DNA of 39,194 nt from Paludibacteraceae bacterium (GCA_017444065.1 JAFSXJ010000130.1:1-39194), one strand, 5' to 3'; positions 9,125-17,390 are shown, counted from the stretch's first letter. Notes: generated by a model from the letters alone, not told the origin. Made by a program: numbers and translations.

Positions 9125-10634
9125 ACGCGCGCTGACTGCTATGTTGTTGATGGCGGTCAGCACCGTTCTTTGTGCGCAGACGGGCACATCGGAAGCATGG
9201 GCGACCAATAGCAGCAAACGCATGGAGCATCAAGCCGCGGCGGCGTTATCCGCGACCACAAGTGCCTCAGTACGTATCGTTCTGCATCCCGAGCAGACCT
9301 ACCAGACTATTGATGGCTTTGGTTGGATGCTTAATCAGGGCAGTGCCAAGCTGCTGATGCAGTTGCCTGCCGACAAGCGGCGTGCTACGCTTGAGGAGTT
9401 GTTTGGCTCTGACGGGTTGAATGCTTCCATGGTACGTGTAGCTATTGGCGCATGTGACTTGAGCGAGAGCGACTATACCTATGCCGACAGCAAGGACGAG
9501 ACCCTGTCCAACTTCGTCATCGCACAGCAGGACCTCACGACCGTTGTGCCCGTGCTACAGGAGATAATCACCATCAATCCCAAGGTGAAAGTGCTGGCGT
9601 GCTCATGGACCGCACCTACATGGATGAAGACTGGCACTGCATGGTACAATAGTTATGTGGACGGAACACTCAAAACCGATTATTACAACCTGTATGCAGA
9701 TTACTTCATCAAGTACATCAACGCTATGTCGGCATGGAACATCCCCATCTGGGGTATCAGTGTGCAGAACGAACCGCTCAACAACCACAACGACCCCAGC
9801 ATGACCTGGACCAAAGAGGCGATGTACAAGTTCATCGCAGGCAGCCTCGGACCCAAGCTCCGCGAAAGTGCGTACAACAACGTGCGGATAATCGCCTACG
9901 ACCACAACTGCGACGTGACGGATTTCCCCATCCATGTGGCGAAAAGCAAGTATGTCTACGGTACGGCATTCCATCTCTATGCTGGTGACATTTCTGCCCT
10001 TGCTAACGTGTATAACAGCACCGGCAAACCCGTTCTCTTCACCGAGCAATATACGGGCAAGGACGGCGACTTCTCCGGTGACCTCGACTGGCATACGCAG
10101 AACGTTATACTCGGCTCGCTTAAAAACATGTCCACCACCGCATTGGAGTGGAATCTCTGCTCCGACCCGAACTACAGCATTCACACCTCCGGAGGCTGTA
10201 CGACTTGCAAAGGGGCGCTGACCGTCAACGGCAGTTCTCTCACGGCGCGGAACGTCAGTTACTACATCATCGGTCATGCATCGCGCGTCATTGATGCGGG
10301 TGCGGTACGGATAGGAGCCGCCTCGTCGGCATCCAACCTCAATTATGCCGCCTGCCAAAACCCCGACGGCAGCATAGGTGTCGTCGTATATAACAGTTCC
10401 GACCAGGCACGTACTCTGGCAGTCGCCCTGCCCGACCAGAGTGGGCAGACCCTCTACGCCGACCACACGCTGCCCGCCAAAGGCGTCCTGTCGGTACGTA
10501 TCCGCAGTCATAGCAATACTGCCACTGAACAACTCACCGCCGAACGGTGCGCTGCCAAGACCATTGAGAATGGTAGCTTGATCATCAACCACAATGGTCA
10601 TCGATACAATGCCTTGGGGTTGCAAATAAGGTAA
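9099..10634 (+). CDS. GH30 family glycoside hydrolase, secreted
   Basis: A 511-residue GH30 hydrolase. The ATG at 9099 gives a signal peptide (MQTPILNCKRALTAMLLMAV, then STVLCAQ) without a usable lipobox, unlike the lipoprotein GH30 at 827-2323. The upstream start at 9051 would place a charged, non-signal stretch first. The domain begins at YQTIDGFGWMLNQGSA; acid/base is Glu225 (VQNEP) and nucleophile Glu316 (LFTEQYTG). A Cys pair (GCTTC) is conserved with the other GH30, and the two look like distant paralogues. The protein ends with IENGSLIINHNGHRYNALG, almost the same pattern as the tail of the three-repeat protein at 2378-3616, which suggests shared export or anchoring. Beta-1,6-glucanase activity is possible by family; exo- or endo-action cannot be told. 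Confidence 0.88.
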   Translation: MQTPILNCKRALTAMLLMAVSTVLCAQTGTSEAWATNSSKRMEHQAAAALSATTSASVRIVLHPEQTYQTIDGFGWMLNQGSAKLLMQLPADKRRATLEELFGSDGLNASMVRVAIGACDLSESDYTYADSKDETLSNFVIAQQDLTTVVPVLQEIITINPKVKVLACSWTAPTWMKTGTAWYNSYVDGTLKTDYYNLYADYFIKYINAMSAWNIPIWGISVQNEPLNNHNDPSMTWTKEAMYKFIAGSLGPKLRESAYNNVRIIAYDHNCDVTDFPIHVAKSKYVYGTAFHLYAGDISALANVYNSTGKPVLFTEQYTGKDGDFSGDLDWHTQNVILGSLKNMSTTALEWNLCSDPNYSIHTSGGCTTCKGALTVNGSSLTARNVSYYIIGHASRVIDAGAVRIGAASSASNLNYAACQNPDGSIGVVVYNSSDQARTLAVALPDQSGQTLYADHTLPAKGVLSVRIRSHSNTATEQLTAERCAAKTIENGSLIINHNGHRYNALGLQIR

Positions 10635-10646
10635 AGGAAAACGAAA

Positions 10647-10674
10647 CACCGTCTCAATGAGGCGGTGCTTTTCT
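10647..10674. terminator. Bidirectional terminator between GH30 and smpB
   Basis: An 8-bp stem (CACCGTCT with AGGCGGTG, one G-T pair, 5-base loop 10655-10659) is followed by CTTTTCT on + and preceded by GAAA on +. It sits between two convergent genes and probably serves both. Confidence 0.7.
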
Positions 10675-11134
10675 ATCGCGTATTCTTTAGCATCTGTGCT
10701 ACCTCGCGACGGTCATCGGCTTCACGAAGGGACTGACGCTTGTCGTACGAGTGCTTGCCTTGGCAGAGTGCAATCTCCAGTTTGGCGAGCCCCTTGTCGG
10801 TGATATACATTCGCAGCGGAATGATGGTCTTGCCCGTATCCTTCGTTGCCTTCTGCAGTTTGCGAAGTTCACGTTTCGTGAGTAGCAGTTTGCGGTCACG
10901 AAGCACGTCATGGTTGGCGTAACTGCCGAACTGGTACTGGGCTATATGCATCTGCTTGGCAAACAGCTCGGTGCCCACAAATTGGCAATACGAATCAGCA
11001 AGGCTCGCCTTCGACTCGCGGATGGACTTGATCTCCGTGCCGAACAACTGGATACCGGCTGTATAACGCTCCAGTATCTCGTAGTCGAATGTCGCACGAC
11101 GGTTCTTGATATTTACCTCACTCTTAAGATGCAT
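10673..11134 (-). CDS. smpB: SsrA-binding protein SmpB
   Basis: A 153-residue SmpB, the protein partner of tmRNA in rescue of stalled ribosomes. The ATG at 11134 is chosen because it gives MHLKSEVNIKNRRATFDYEI, the usual N-terminus; the longer frame to 11164 runs into the promoter. Typical features are GTEIKSIRESKASLADSYCQ, YQFGSYANHD, the RKLLLTKRELRKL stretch and the basic tail GKHSYDKRQSLREADDRREV. Length is normal. It is a single gene with its own promoter (-7 at 11162-11169), divergent from the DUF5606 gene. No tmRNA gene was seen in the window. Confidence 0.97.
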   Translation of the reverse strand: MHLKSEVNIKNRRATFDYEILERYTAGIQLFGTEIKSIRESKASLADSYCQFVGTELFAKQMHIAQYQFGSYANHDVLRDRKLLLTKRELRKLQKATKDTGKTIIPLRMYITDKGLAKLEIALCQGKHSYDKRQSLREADDRREVAQMLKNTR

Positions 11135-11161
11135 AGTTTGCAAATATTCCGAAAAAGTGTA

Positions 11162-11193
11162 CAAAGTTACAAAAAGATTTGCAAATATGCAAA
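11162..11193 (-). promoter_or_regulatory. smpB promoter (Bacteroidetes type)
   Basis: On the minus strand the -33 TTTG is at 11190-11193 and the -7 TAACTTTG at 11162-11169, 20 bp apart. It overlaps the divergent DUF5606 promoter in the -33 region. Confidence 0.75.
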
Positions 11194-11209
11194 TATTTTG
11201 CTATCTTTG
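11178..11209 (+). promoter_or_regulatory. Promoter of DUF5606-nif3-zinc ribbon run
   Basis: The -33 TTTG is at 11178-11181 and the -7 TATCTTTG at 11202-11209, with a 20-bp spacer. The start codon at 11272 leaves a leader of about 55 bases. Confidence 0.78.
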
Positions 11210-11271
11210 TGCCGAAATTCCGTAAAAGGGGTATTCCTGTTGGAATTTGAATATTGAAATAGAACGATAAT

Positions 11272-11805
11272 ATGCTTAAGAACATTTTAGCTATCACCGG
11301 CAAGCCGGGGCTGTACAAACTCCTTAGCCGCGGCACAAACATGCTGATTGTTGAGTCTCTTGTTGACGGCAAACGTATGCCGACCTATTCGCGCGACAAG
11401 ATTGTATCGCTGGCAGAGGTGTCAATGTACACCACGGGCGATGACGTGTCGCTGAGCGAGGTGCTGAATGCCGTAGGCAAGAAGTACCAGTTCAAGGCCA
11501 TTGAGTTGGATGCCAAGAAGGCGGACAATGACGAGCTCCGGGCGTTCTTTGCCGAGGTGCTCCCGACGTTTGACCGTGACCGCGTTTACCCGTCGGACAT
11601 ACGCAAACTCATCGCTTGGTACAACCTGCTTATCAGTGCAGGATTCACGGACTTCACCCTGCAAGAGGATGAGGAAGGCAAGGAGACCTTAGCGCAAAAA
11701 GAAGAGAAGAAAGCCGACAAACAGGTCAATGTCAAGGCGAACGTCAAGACCAGCAAGTCTGCCGCCAACAGCGTTAAGACAGGTGTCGGAACGAAAAGAG
11801 GTTAG
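11272..11805 (+). CDS. DUF5606 family protein
   Basis: A 177-residue cytosolic protein that I recognise as the Bacteroidetes DUF5606 family from its start (MLKNILAITGKPGLYKLLSR) and the segments MLIVESLVDGKRMPTYSRDK and YPSDIRKLIAWYNLL. The first ~140 residues are conserved-looking; the rest is a low-complexity Lys/Glu/Ala-rich tail. There is no signal peptide or membrane segment. The function is not known. Its TAG overlaps the GTG start of the nif3 homologue by one base, so the two are probably translationally coupled. Confidence 0.85.
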   Translation: MLKNILAITGKPGLYKLLSRGTNMLIVESLVDGKRMPTYSRDKIVSLAEVSMYTTGDDVSLSEVLNAVGKKYQFKAIELDAKKADNDELRAFFAEVLPTFDRDRVYPSDIRKLIAWYNLLISAGFTDFTLQEDEEGKETLAQKEEKKADKQVNVKANVKTSKSAANSVKTGVGTKRG

Positions 11806-12587
11806 TGTTACTCAAAGATATAATTGATATCATAGAATCTGTAGCACCGCGGAGACAGCAGGAGGTGTGGGATAATTCGGGGTTGCAGATTGGTGACGGC
11901 AGCAGAGATATTCACTCTGTGTTGCTTACGGTGGACGTATCGGAAGCCGTGGTCGCAGAAGCGATAAAGGAAGGTTGTGACATGATATTGTCGCACCATC
12001 CTTTGCTTTTTCATGGACTCAAGCATATCACCGGTTCAACGCCGCAGGAGCGTTGTGTTGCAGAAGCCATCCGTCACGGCATATCTATCTACTCTTCGCA
12101 CACAAGCATGGACAAAGCCTTGCGAGGCGTATCAGGACGCATGGCGGAGCAACTGGGCTTGCAGGAGATGTGCATCCTTGTTCCCTCACCTGAAGACGCA
12201 CGCGTGGGGTTAGGTGTCATTGGCAACCTGCCTAATCCGATGCTCTGGTCGGCGTGGCTCAAACACGTGCAACTGGTGTTCGGCGCGGATTACGTACGTT
12301 ACACCGAACCCGTACGGCCAACCATTCAACGTGTTGCGCTGTGCGGCGGTGCAGGAGCAGAGTTTATCCCTGAGGCGATAGCAACAGGTGCGGATACCTA
12401 CCTCTCCGCCGACATGAAGTACCACGACATGCAGGCCGCAGCCGGACAGATAATGGCTGTCGATATCGACCATTGGGTATCAGAGCACTTCACACGCGAC
12501 ATCTTTGCCGAACTGCTGCAAGGAAAGGTGGAGGTGAAAATGTCACAGGCTGATGCTTCGCCTATACATGTTTTGATACAAAACTAA
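11805..12587 (+). CDS. Nif3-like dinuclear metal-centre protein
   Basis: A 260-residue protein of the Nif3/YbgI (GTP cyclohydrolase I type 2-like) family. The GTG start overlaps the preceding TAG (TAGTG). Expected metal ligands are visible: His64 and His65 in SHHPLLF, His99 and Asp103 in SSHTSMDKAL, His223 and Glu227 in DHWVSEHF. Family members form hexameric toroids with two metal ions per subunit; the cellular role is unsettled. It is the short form (about the length of E. coli YbgI) without the inserted PII-like domain of some homologues. The gene for a zinc-ribbon coiled-coil protein follows after 40 bp, a pairing often seen in Bacteroidetes. Confidence 0.92.
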   Translation: MLLKDIIDIIESVAPRRQQEVWDNSGLQIGDGSRDIHSVLLTVDVSEAVVAEAIKEGCDMILSHHPLLFHGLKHITGSTPQERCVAEAIRHGISIYSSHTSMDKALRGVSGRMAEQLGLQEMCILVPSPEDARVGLGVIGNLPNPMLWSAWLKHVQLVFGADYVRYTEPVRPTIQRVALCGGAGAEFIPEAIATGADTYLSADMKYHDMQAAAGQIMAVDIDHWVSEHFTRDIFAELLQGKVEVKMSQADASPIHVLIQN

Positions 12588-12627
12588 CCGGACTTTTATC
12601 TTTTGATTAATAATAAAATCACCCAAT

Positions 12628-13377
12628 ATGAGAAAAGAAGAAAAAGAGCTCTCCATTGAGCAGAAACTGAAAGTGCTGTACGAGTTGCAGCGCGTGAACT
12701 CGAAGATTGACGAGTTGCGCACCCTGGCTGGCGAGTTGCCTCAGGAGGTAAAAGACATGTCTGACGAGGTCGAAGGTCTGAAAACCCGTCTCACGAACAT
12801 TGAGAATGACATCAAGGACCTCGAAACGAAAATCAGTGACCGTCGCGTGCAGATTGAGAACGACAACGCTTCTATCTCGCGCTATAAGGAGCAGCAGGAC
12901 AATGTGCGCAACAACCGCGAGTACGACAACCTGTCGAAGGAGATTGAGTACCAGACCCTCGACATCGAGCTTTGCCAGAAGCGCATCAAGGAGCACACGG
13001 CCGCCTTGGAGCAGTTGCATGCCGATAAGATTAAGACCACAAGCGACATTGAGGAGCGTACGGTTGACCTGACCAACAAGCGTCAGGACCTCGACTCTAT
13101 CCTTGCAGAGACGAAGGAGCAGACCGAAACCCTCATCCTCAAGACTACTGATCTGGAGCGTCAGATTGACGAACGCCTCCTCACCGCCTTCAAGCGCATC
13201 CGCAAGAACGCACGCAACGGTCTGGCCGTTGTTACCGTTGAGCGCGACTCCTGTGGAGGTTGCCACAGCAAGATCCCAGCTCAGCGCCAACTTGACATCC
13301 GTATGCACAAGAAGATCATCGTGTGCGAATTCTGCGGACGTATCCTCGTTGACCCCGAGATTGAGAAGGTGAAATAA
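12628..13377 (+). CDS. Coiled-coil protein with C-terminal C4 zinc ribbon
   Basis: A 249-residue protein of the CT398-like family. Residues ~1-190 are a long charged antiparallel coiled coil (KVLYELQRVNSKIDELRTLA, many heptads). It ends in a C4 zinc ribbon with Cys209-GG-Cys212 and Cys233-EF-Cys236. Relatives are proposed to act as nucleic-acid-binding or chaperone-like proteins, but the function is not established. It follows nif3 in the same direction and is probably the last gene of the DUF5606-nif3 transcript, since a strong hairpin terminator lies about 100 bases after its stop. Confidence 0.88.
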   Translation: MRKEEKELSIEQKLKVLYELQRVNSKIDELRTLAGELPQEVKDMSDEVEGLKTRLTNIENDIKDLETKISDRRVQIENDNASISRYKEQQDNVRNNREYDNLSKEIEYQTLDIELCQKRIKEHTAALEQLHADKIKTTSDIEERTVDLTNKRQDLDSILAETKEQTETLILKTTDLERQIDERLLTAFKRIRKNARNGLAVVTVERDSCGGCHSKIPAQRQLDIRMHKKIIVCEFCGRILVDPEIEKVK

Positions 13378-13472
13378 GCACTACTAACAGATTCTTCTGT
13401 ATCCCTATTTAGTGTTTTGTGCCTGATATATATTCCTGCTTCGGATATCTATTCTTCCCTTTGGGCACAAAG

Positions 13473-13502
13473 AAAAGCGGAGGTCGAATGACTTCCGCTT
13501 TT
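13473..13502. terminator. Strong bidirectional terminator
   Basis: A 13-bp stem (13473-13485 with 13490-13502, one G-T pair) around a GAAT loop; the outer stem is AAAAGCGGA/TCCGCTTTT, giving U-runs in both directions. It ends the zinc-ribbon transcript on + and the tRNA-Met transcript on -. Confidence 0.85.
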
Positions 13503-13504
13503 CG

Positions 13505-13579
13505 TGGTCCCACTAGGGCTTGAACCTAGGACCCCCTGATTATGAGTCAGGTGCTACTAACCAACTGAGCTATGAGACC
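13505..13579 (-). tRNA. tRNA-Met (CAT)
   Basis: A 75-nt cloverleaf on the minus strand. The acceptor GGTCTCA pairs with TGGGACC, discriminator is A and CCA is not encoded. The anticodon stem is CCTGA/TCAGG around CTCATAA, giving CAT (13542-13544). The T loop is TTCAAGC. The D stem has three pairs with a C-T mismatch at 13-22, which is tolerated. It has no promoter of its own and follows the outer-membrane protein gene by 24 bases, so it may be co-transcribed. Elongator Met is most likely; a lysidine-modified Ile tRNA cannot be excluded. Confidence 0.92.
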
Positions 13580-13603
13580 CCGCGTTTGATAACGCTATTT
13601 GTT

Positions 13604-14905
13604 TTACTCTGCACGGTAACGTGCAGCCATATCCTTGGCTTCCTGCTTGGTGATGGAAAGCTGACAATCGTTGAGCTTAGGCACCTTCAGCACGCACTTC
13701 GGCAGAATGAGGTTCGGGTCGGGTGCCACACTTCGGTTGGCGAGCCACAGATAAACCCAGCAGAACGTATTGTTGTAATACTTGCGTGCCAAGCGGCTGA
13801 GCGACTGCCCTTCAACAACCACTGCTACTGCCTCCGACTCCCATCCGGGATAGAGTTCAAGATCGCAGCGTCCATCGGTTTTCTGCTCCGTAACTACAGG
13901 AGCCGGTGCCTCTGTCGGCTGTTTCTCTCCCATCACGACAGTGTCACGATGGATAACTACAATCGTGTCACGGTGATATACAACCAGCGTATCAACCACA
14001 TGCGGACGTTTGCGACGGTTGGGGTGAGACTGGTAATACTTCTCCTCAAGCACCTCAGTTGACGAAACGTTCATCACATGGTTCTTCTTCTTGGCGGCAA
14101 TCTTCCAGCGGAGCAGCAACTCAACGTCATACATGCCGTCATTACGCTTGTTCGCCTTGTCCATGTAGCGGTTATCAACATAATCGTTGAGGAACATGTT
14201 GTACTGGAATCGTGCACCTAAGGCAATCTGGCGCGACACATTGAACTCTGCCGATGCGCCCAGAGGAACAAAACCTACCATCTCGTACTTGTCATGCGCA
14301 TGAGCGTCGTCGCCGTCCTTCACGTACTTGCCGGCATCGCTGACCTCGCCTTTGGCATTCAACTCACCCGTGTCATGGAACGATACGCTGTTCTTGTACA
14401 TCGTACCGCCTATACCGGCGAACACGCTCAGACCGAAGATGTCCGTCACGGCACGCGGGAACCACGCGTTGATGATGTCAAACGTCAGATAAACCTGACC
14501 GCGGTGCATCATGGCCTTGTGCATCAGCGAACCCTTGGGAAGAACAAGCGAACTTGTGCCGTCCACGTCGCGGAATGACTCTGAGTCGTTCACCGTCTTC
14601 ACTTGCGGCATGGCAAAGGTATAACCCAAACCGATACCCCACATTGGCGAGAAGTTGTACTCAAAGTTCAAGCCGGCTGACGGATAACCGAAATTGGAGA
14701 ACCGCTCGGTCGGATAGTCGCCGTTGAACACATTCACACCGCCATGAAAGATAAGTGAGAAACCTGTCGTTTCCCATGCCATATTTGCTGTTTCCTTGTA
14801 GGGGTGTACGCCCAACTCCTCGCTGGTGGCCTCCTTCTTGTCAGCCATAGCCGAAACAAAAGCGCCACACAAGGCAACAATAAGCAGTAAAGATTTAACG
14901 CGCAT
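13604..14905 (-). CDS. Outer-membrane beta-barrel protein with C-terminal LysM-like domain
   Basis: A 433-residue exported protein. The ATG at 14905 gives a signal peptide (MRVKSLLLIVALCGAFVSAM) and the promoter lies just upstream. Residues ~30-290 have alternating amphipathic beta strands (FSLIFHGGVNVFNGDY, WGIGLGYTFAMPQ, SVFAGIGGTMYKN, IALGARFQYNMFLNDYV) typical of a porin-like or OmpA-type barrel. A linker near 305-328 repeats the unit HRDT(I/V)VV. The C-terminus (~363-410) reads VEGQSLSRLARKYYNN, then LANRS and LPKCVLKVPK, like a LysM peptidoglycan-binding fold. It may tether the outer membrane to the cell wall. The exact family is not recognised. Confidence 0.7.
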   Translation of the reverse strand: MRVKSLLLIVALCGAFVSAMADKKEATSEELGVHPYKETANMAWETTGFSLIFHGGVNVFNGDYPTERFSNFGYPSAGLNFEYNFSPMWGIGLGYTFAMPQVKTVNDSESFRDVDGTSSLVLPKGSLMHKAMMHRGQVYLTFDIINAWFPRAVTDIFGLSVFAGIGGTMYKNSVSFHDTGELNAKGEVSDAGKYVKDGDDAHAHDKYEMVGFVPLGASAEFNVSRQIALGARFQYNMFLNDYVDNRYMDKANKRNDGMYDVELLLRWKIAAKKKNHVMNVSSTEVLEEKYYQSHPNRRKRPHVVDTLVVYHRDTIVVIHRDTVVMGEKQPTEAPAPVVTEQKTDGRCDLELYPGWESEAVAVVVEGQSLSRLARKYYNNTFCWVYLWLANRSVAPDPNLILPKCVLKVPKLNDCQLSITKQEAKDMAARYRAE

Positions 14906-14978
14906 ATCTATTACTAATTTAGTTCTAAAATGGGTATCGCGGCACATGACCACGGGCGATTATCGCACAAATTGCATG

Positions 14979-15010
14979 CAAAGATACAATAAATTTTTGA
15001 ATTATGCAAG
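14979..15010 (-). promoter_or_regulatory. Promoter of barrel/LysM-like gene
   Basis: On the minus strand CTTG (15007-15010), 20 bp, then TATCTTTG (14979-14986). The start codon at 14905 leaves a leader of about 65 bases. Confidence 0.75.
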
Positions 15011-15057
15011 AAAAATCAAAAAAAAGTTATTAAAAAAATAAAAAAAAGTGTAAAGGA

Positions 15058-15089
15058 CTTGCATATTTGCATATTTTTTCGTAACTTTG
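15058..15089 (+). promoter_or_regulatory. pta-ackA promoter
   Basis: CTTG at 15058-15061, a 20-bp spacer, and TAACTTTG at 15082-15089. The region before it is a long A/T-rich tract (about 14990-15050). The pta start codon follows 63 bases after the -7 element. Confidence 0.75.
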
Positions 15090-15152
15090 TAATGTTTTTA
15101 TCTCAATAGGGACATACATTCATACGGGAACAAATCTTAAACATTTATTAAT

Positions 15153-16151
15153 ATGGACATATTGAATTCGATGTGCGCGCGTGCGAAGAAAAATCCGCAG
15201 CGCATTGTGCTACCTGAAGGCGATGAGCCTCGCACTTTGGAGGCAGCCAATATCATTTTGGAGCAAGGTCTCGCCAAGCTCATACTGATCGGTAATCCTG
15301 AAACTATCCGTCGCATGGCGGCAGAAAAGGGTTATACTCACATTGACCAAGCCACCATCTTTGACCCACAGACTGAGCCGAAGATGGCGGACTACGCCAA
15401 CCTGCTCTTCGAGTTACGCAAAGCCAAGGGCATGACCGAGGAAGAGGCTGCCAAGAAGGCAAAGGACCCACTGTACTTAGGCTGCCTGATGATCAAGGCA
15501 GGCGATGCCGACGGCGAGGTGGCTGGAGCACGCGGCACAACCGCCGACACTATCCGTCCGGCTTTCCAGATCCTGAAAACCAAGCCCGGCTGCAAGATCG
15601 TGTCCGGCGCATTCTTGATGATCACGCCCGCTAAGCATCTGGGCGATGAAGGCGTACTGGTGTTCGCCGACTGCGCTGTCAATCCTAACCCTAATGCTGA
15701 GGAACTGGCGCAGATTGCCGTATCCACAGCCGAGACAGCACGCGGCATAGCAGGCATCGAACCGCGCGTAGGCATGCTCTCGTTCTCCACCAAAGGTTCA
15801 GCCAAGCATGAGAACGTCGATAAGGTGACAACTGCCCTTGCTATGGCAAAGGAACTTGCTCCGGACCTGCAGATTGACGGCGAACTACAAGCGGATGCAG
15901 CACTTATCCCGAGCGTAGGCGAGAAGAAAGCACCGGGCAGCAAGGTGGCGGGGCATGCCAACGTACTCATATTCCCCGACCTGCAGGCGGGAAACATAGG
16001 CTACAAACTCGTGGAGCGTTTCTCTGGCGCAGACGCCATAGGGCCAATCCTGCAAGGCATAGCAGCTCCTGTGAACGACCTGAGCCGCGGATGCAAGGTG
16101 CAGGACATAGTACAAATGGTGGTCATCACGGCCAATCAGGCAATCAAGTAA
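15153..16151 (+). CDS. pta: Phosphate acetyltransferase
   Basis: A 332-residue class I Pta that interconverts acetyl-CoA and acetyl phosphate in the cytosol. The start MDILNSMCARAKKNPQRIVL, the GDEPRTLEAA motif, MIKAGDADGEVAGARGTTAD and the C-terminal NDLSRGCKVQDIVQMVVITA are characteristic, and the length is normal for the short form without a DRTGG domain. Acetate kinase follows after 31 bases, forming the usual acetate-producing, ATP-yielding pair of fermenting Bacteroidales. Confidence 0.97.
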   Translation: MDILNSMCARAKKNPQRIVLPEGDEPRTLEAANIILEQGLAKLILIGNPETIRRMAAEKGYTHIDQATIFDPQTEPKMADYANLLFELRKAKGMTEEEAAKKAKDPLYLGCLMIKAGDADGEVAGARGTTADTIRPAFQILKTKPGCKIVSGAFLMITPAKHLGDEGVLVFADCAVNPNPNAEELAQIAVSTAETARGIAGIEPRVGMLSFSTKGSAKHENVDKVTTALAMAKELAPDLQIDGELQADAALIPSVGEKKAPGSKVAGHANVLIFPDLQAGNIGYKLVERFSGADAIGPILQGIAAPVNDLSRGCKVQDIVQMVVITANQAIK

Positions 16152-16182
16152 TCAAGTAATAAAGCATTAAATCCGAATAATC

Positions 16183-17379
16183 ATGAAAATCTTAGTTTTG
16201 AATTGCGGTAGCTCGTCTATCAAGTATGCGTTGTACAATATGGATGACCGGAGTGTCATGACCTCAGGCGGCGCAGAGCGCGTCGGTTTGGACGGTGCAT
16301 TTGTGAAAGTCAAACTCGCTAATGGTGAGAAGAAGCAGATTATGCACGACATGCCCGAACATACCGAAGGTGTCAAGTTCATCTTCTCTCTGCTCACTGA
16401 TCCCGAGATAGGTGTCATCAAGAGCCTGAAGGAGGTCGATGCCGTAGGTCACCGTATCGTGCATGGCGGCGAGAAGTTCGCGCAGTCAGTTCTGATTACT
16501 CCCGAGGTGATCAAGACTCTTGAGGAGGTCAGCGATCTGGCTCCGCTGCACAACCCTGCTAACCTCAAGGGTATCCGTGCAGTTGAGGAACTCATGCCCG
16601 GACTGCCGCAAGTAGGCGTGTTCGATACAGCTTTCCACCAGACTATGCCGCAGTACAGTTACATGTACGCACTGCCGTACGAGGTTTACGAGAAATATAG
16701 TGTACGCCGTTACGGTTTCCACGGCACATCTCACCGATATGTGAGCGCGCGCGTTTGCGATTACCTTGGAGTGGATTACAGCAAGCAGCGCATTATCACC
16801 TGCCATATCGGCAACGGCGGTTCGCTGGCTGCTGTGAAGAACGGCAAGTGCATGGACACAACGATGGGGCTCACGCCACTCGAGGGTATCATGATGGGTA
16901 CACGCAGCGGTGATGTAGATGGCGGTGCTATTACGTTCCTGGAGAAAAAACTCGGCTTGAATCCCGACCAGATGTCCGACCTGCTGAACAAGAAGTCAGG
17001 CGTAGCCGGTATATCAGGCGTAGGTTCGGATATGCGCGATTTGGAGGCGGCAGTAGCGGCAGGCAACAAACGTGCCCAGCTCGCTACGGATATGTACAAC
17101 TACAAAATCAAGAAGTATGTCGGTGCGTTTGCAGCCGCCATGGGAGGCGTGGATATCATCGTGTTCACTGCAGGTGTGGGCGAGAACCAGGCCTCAATGC
17201 GTGCTGCCGTATGTCGCGACATGGAGTTCATGGGAGTGAAGGTGGACGAATCACTCAATGCCACTATCCGCGGCAAGGAGGCTGTCATCTCTACACCGGA
17301 CTCGAAAGTGAAAGTAGTTGTTATCCCCACGGACGAAGAACTGATGATTGCCAGCGATACGGCTGATTTGATCGGCTAA
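16183..17379 (+). CDS. ackA: Acetate kinase
   Basis: A 398-residue acetate kinase that makes ATP and acetate from acetyl phosphate. It shows the ASKHA phosphate-binding start LVLNCGSSSIKYALY, the GHRIVHGG motif, the FDTAFHQTMP segment, YGFHGTSHRYVS, HIGNGGS and GVGEN(Q) near the C-terminus. The length is normal. It is downstream of pta in one transcript. The 57-base gap to the GH13 gene contains a small tandem repeat. Confidence 0.98.
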   Translation: MKILVLNCGSSSIKYALYNMDDRSVMTSGGAERVGLDGAFVKVKLANGEKKQIMHDMPEHTEGVKFIFSLLTDPEIGVIKSLKEVDAVGHRIVHGGEKFAQSVLITPEVIKTLEEVSDLAPLHNPANLKGIRAVEELMPGLPQVGVFDTAFHQTMPQYSYMYALPYEVYEKYSVRRYGFHGTSHRYVSARVCDYLGVDYSKQRIITCHIGNGGSLAAVKNGKCMDTTMGLTPLEGIMMGTRSGDVDGGAITFLEKKLGLNPDQMSDLLNKKSGVAGISGVGSDMRDLEAAVAAGNKRAQLATDMYNYKIKKYVGAFAAAMGGVDIIVFTAGVGENQASMRAAVCRDMEFMGVKVDESLNATIRGKEAVISTPDSKVKVVVIPTDEELMIASDTADLIG

Positions 17380-17390
17380 TCCCTGATTTT

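Noticed and set aside
9603-10649. 348-codon open frame on the minus strand inside the second GH30
   Set aside because: It lies antisense to a gene with clear catalytic motifs, has no recognisable domain and reflects codon composition of the + strand gene.
13505-13579. Defective D arm of tRNA-Met at 13505
   Set aside because: Three of four D-stem pairs are intact and a 13-22 mismatch is common in functional tRNAs.
13520-14062. 180-codon + strand frame across tRNA-Met and the barrel gene
   Set aside because: It runs antisense through a tRNA and through the LysM-like end of a real gene.
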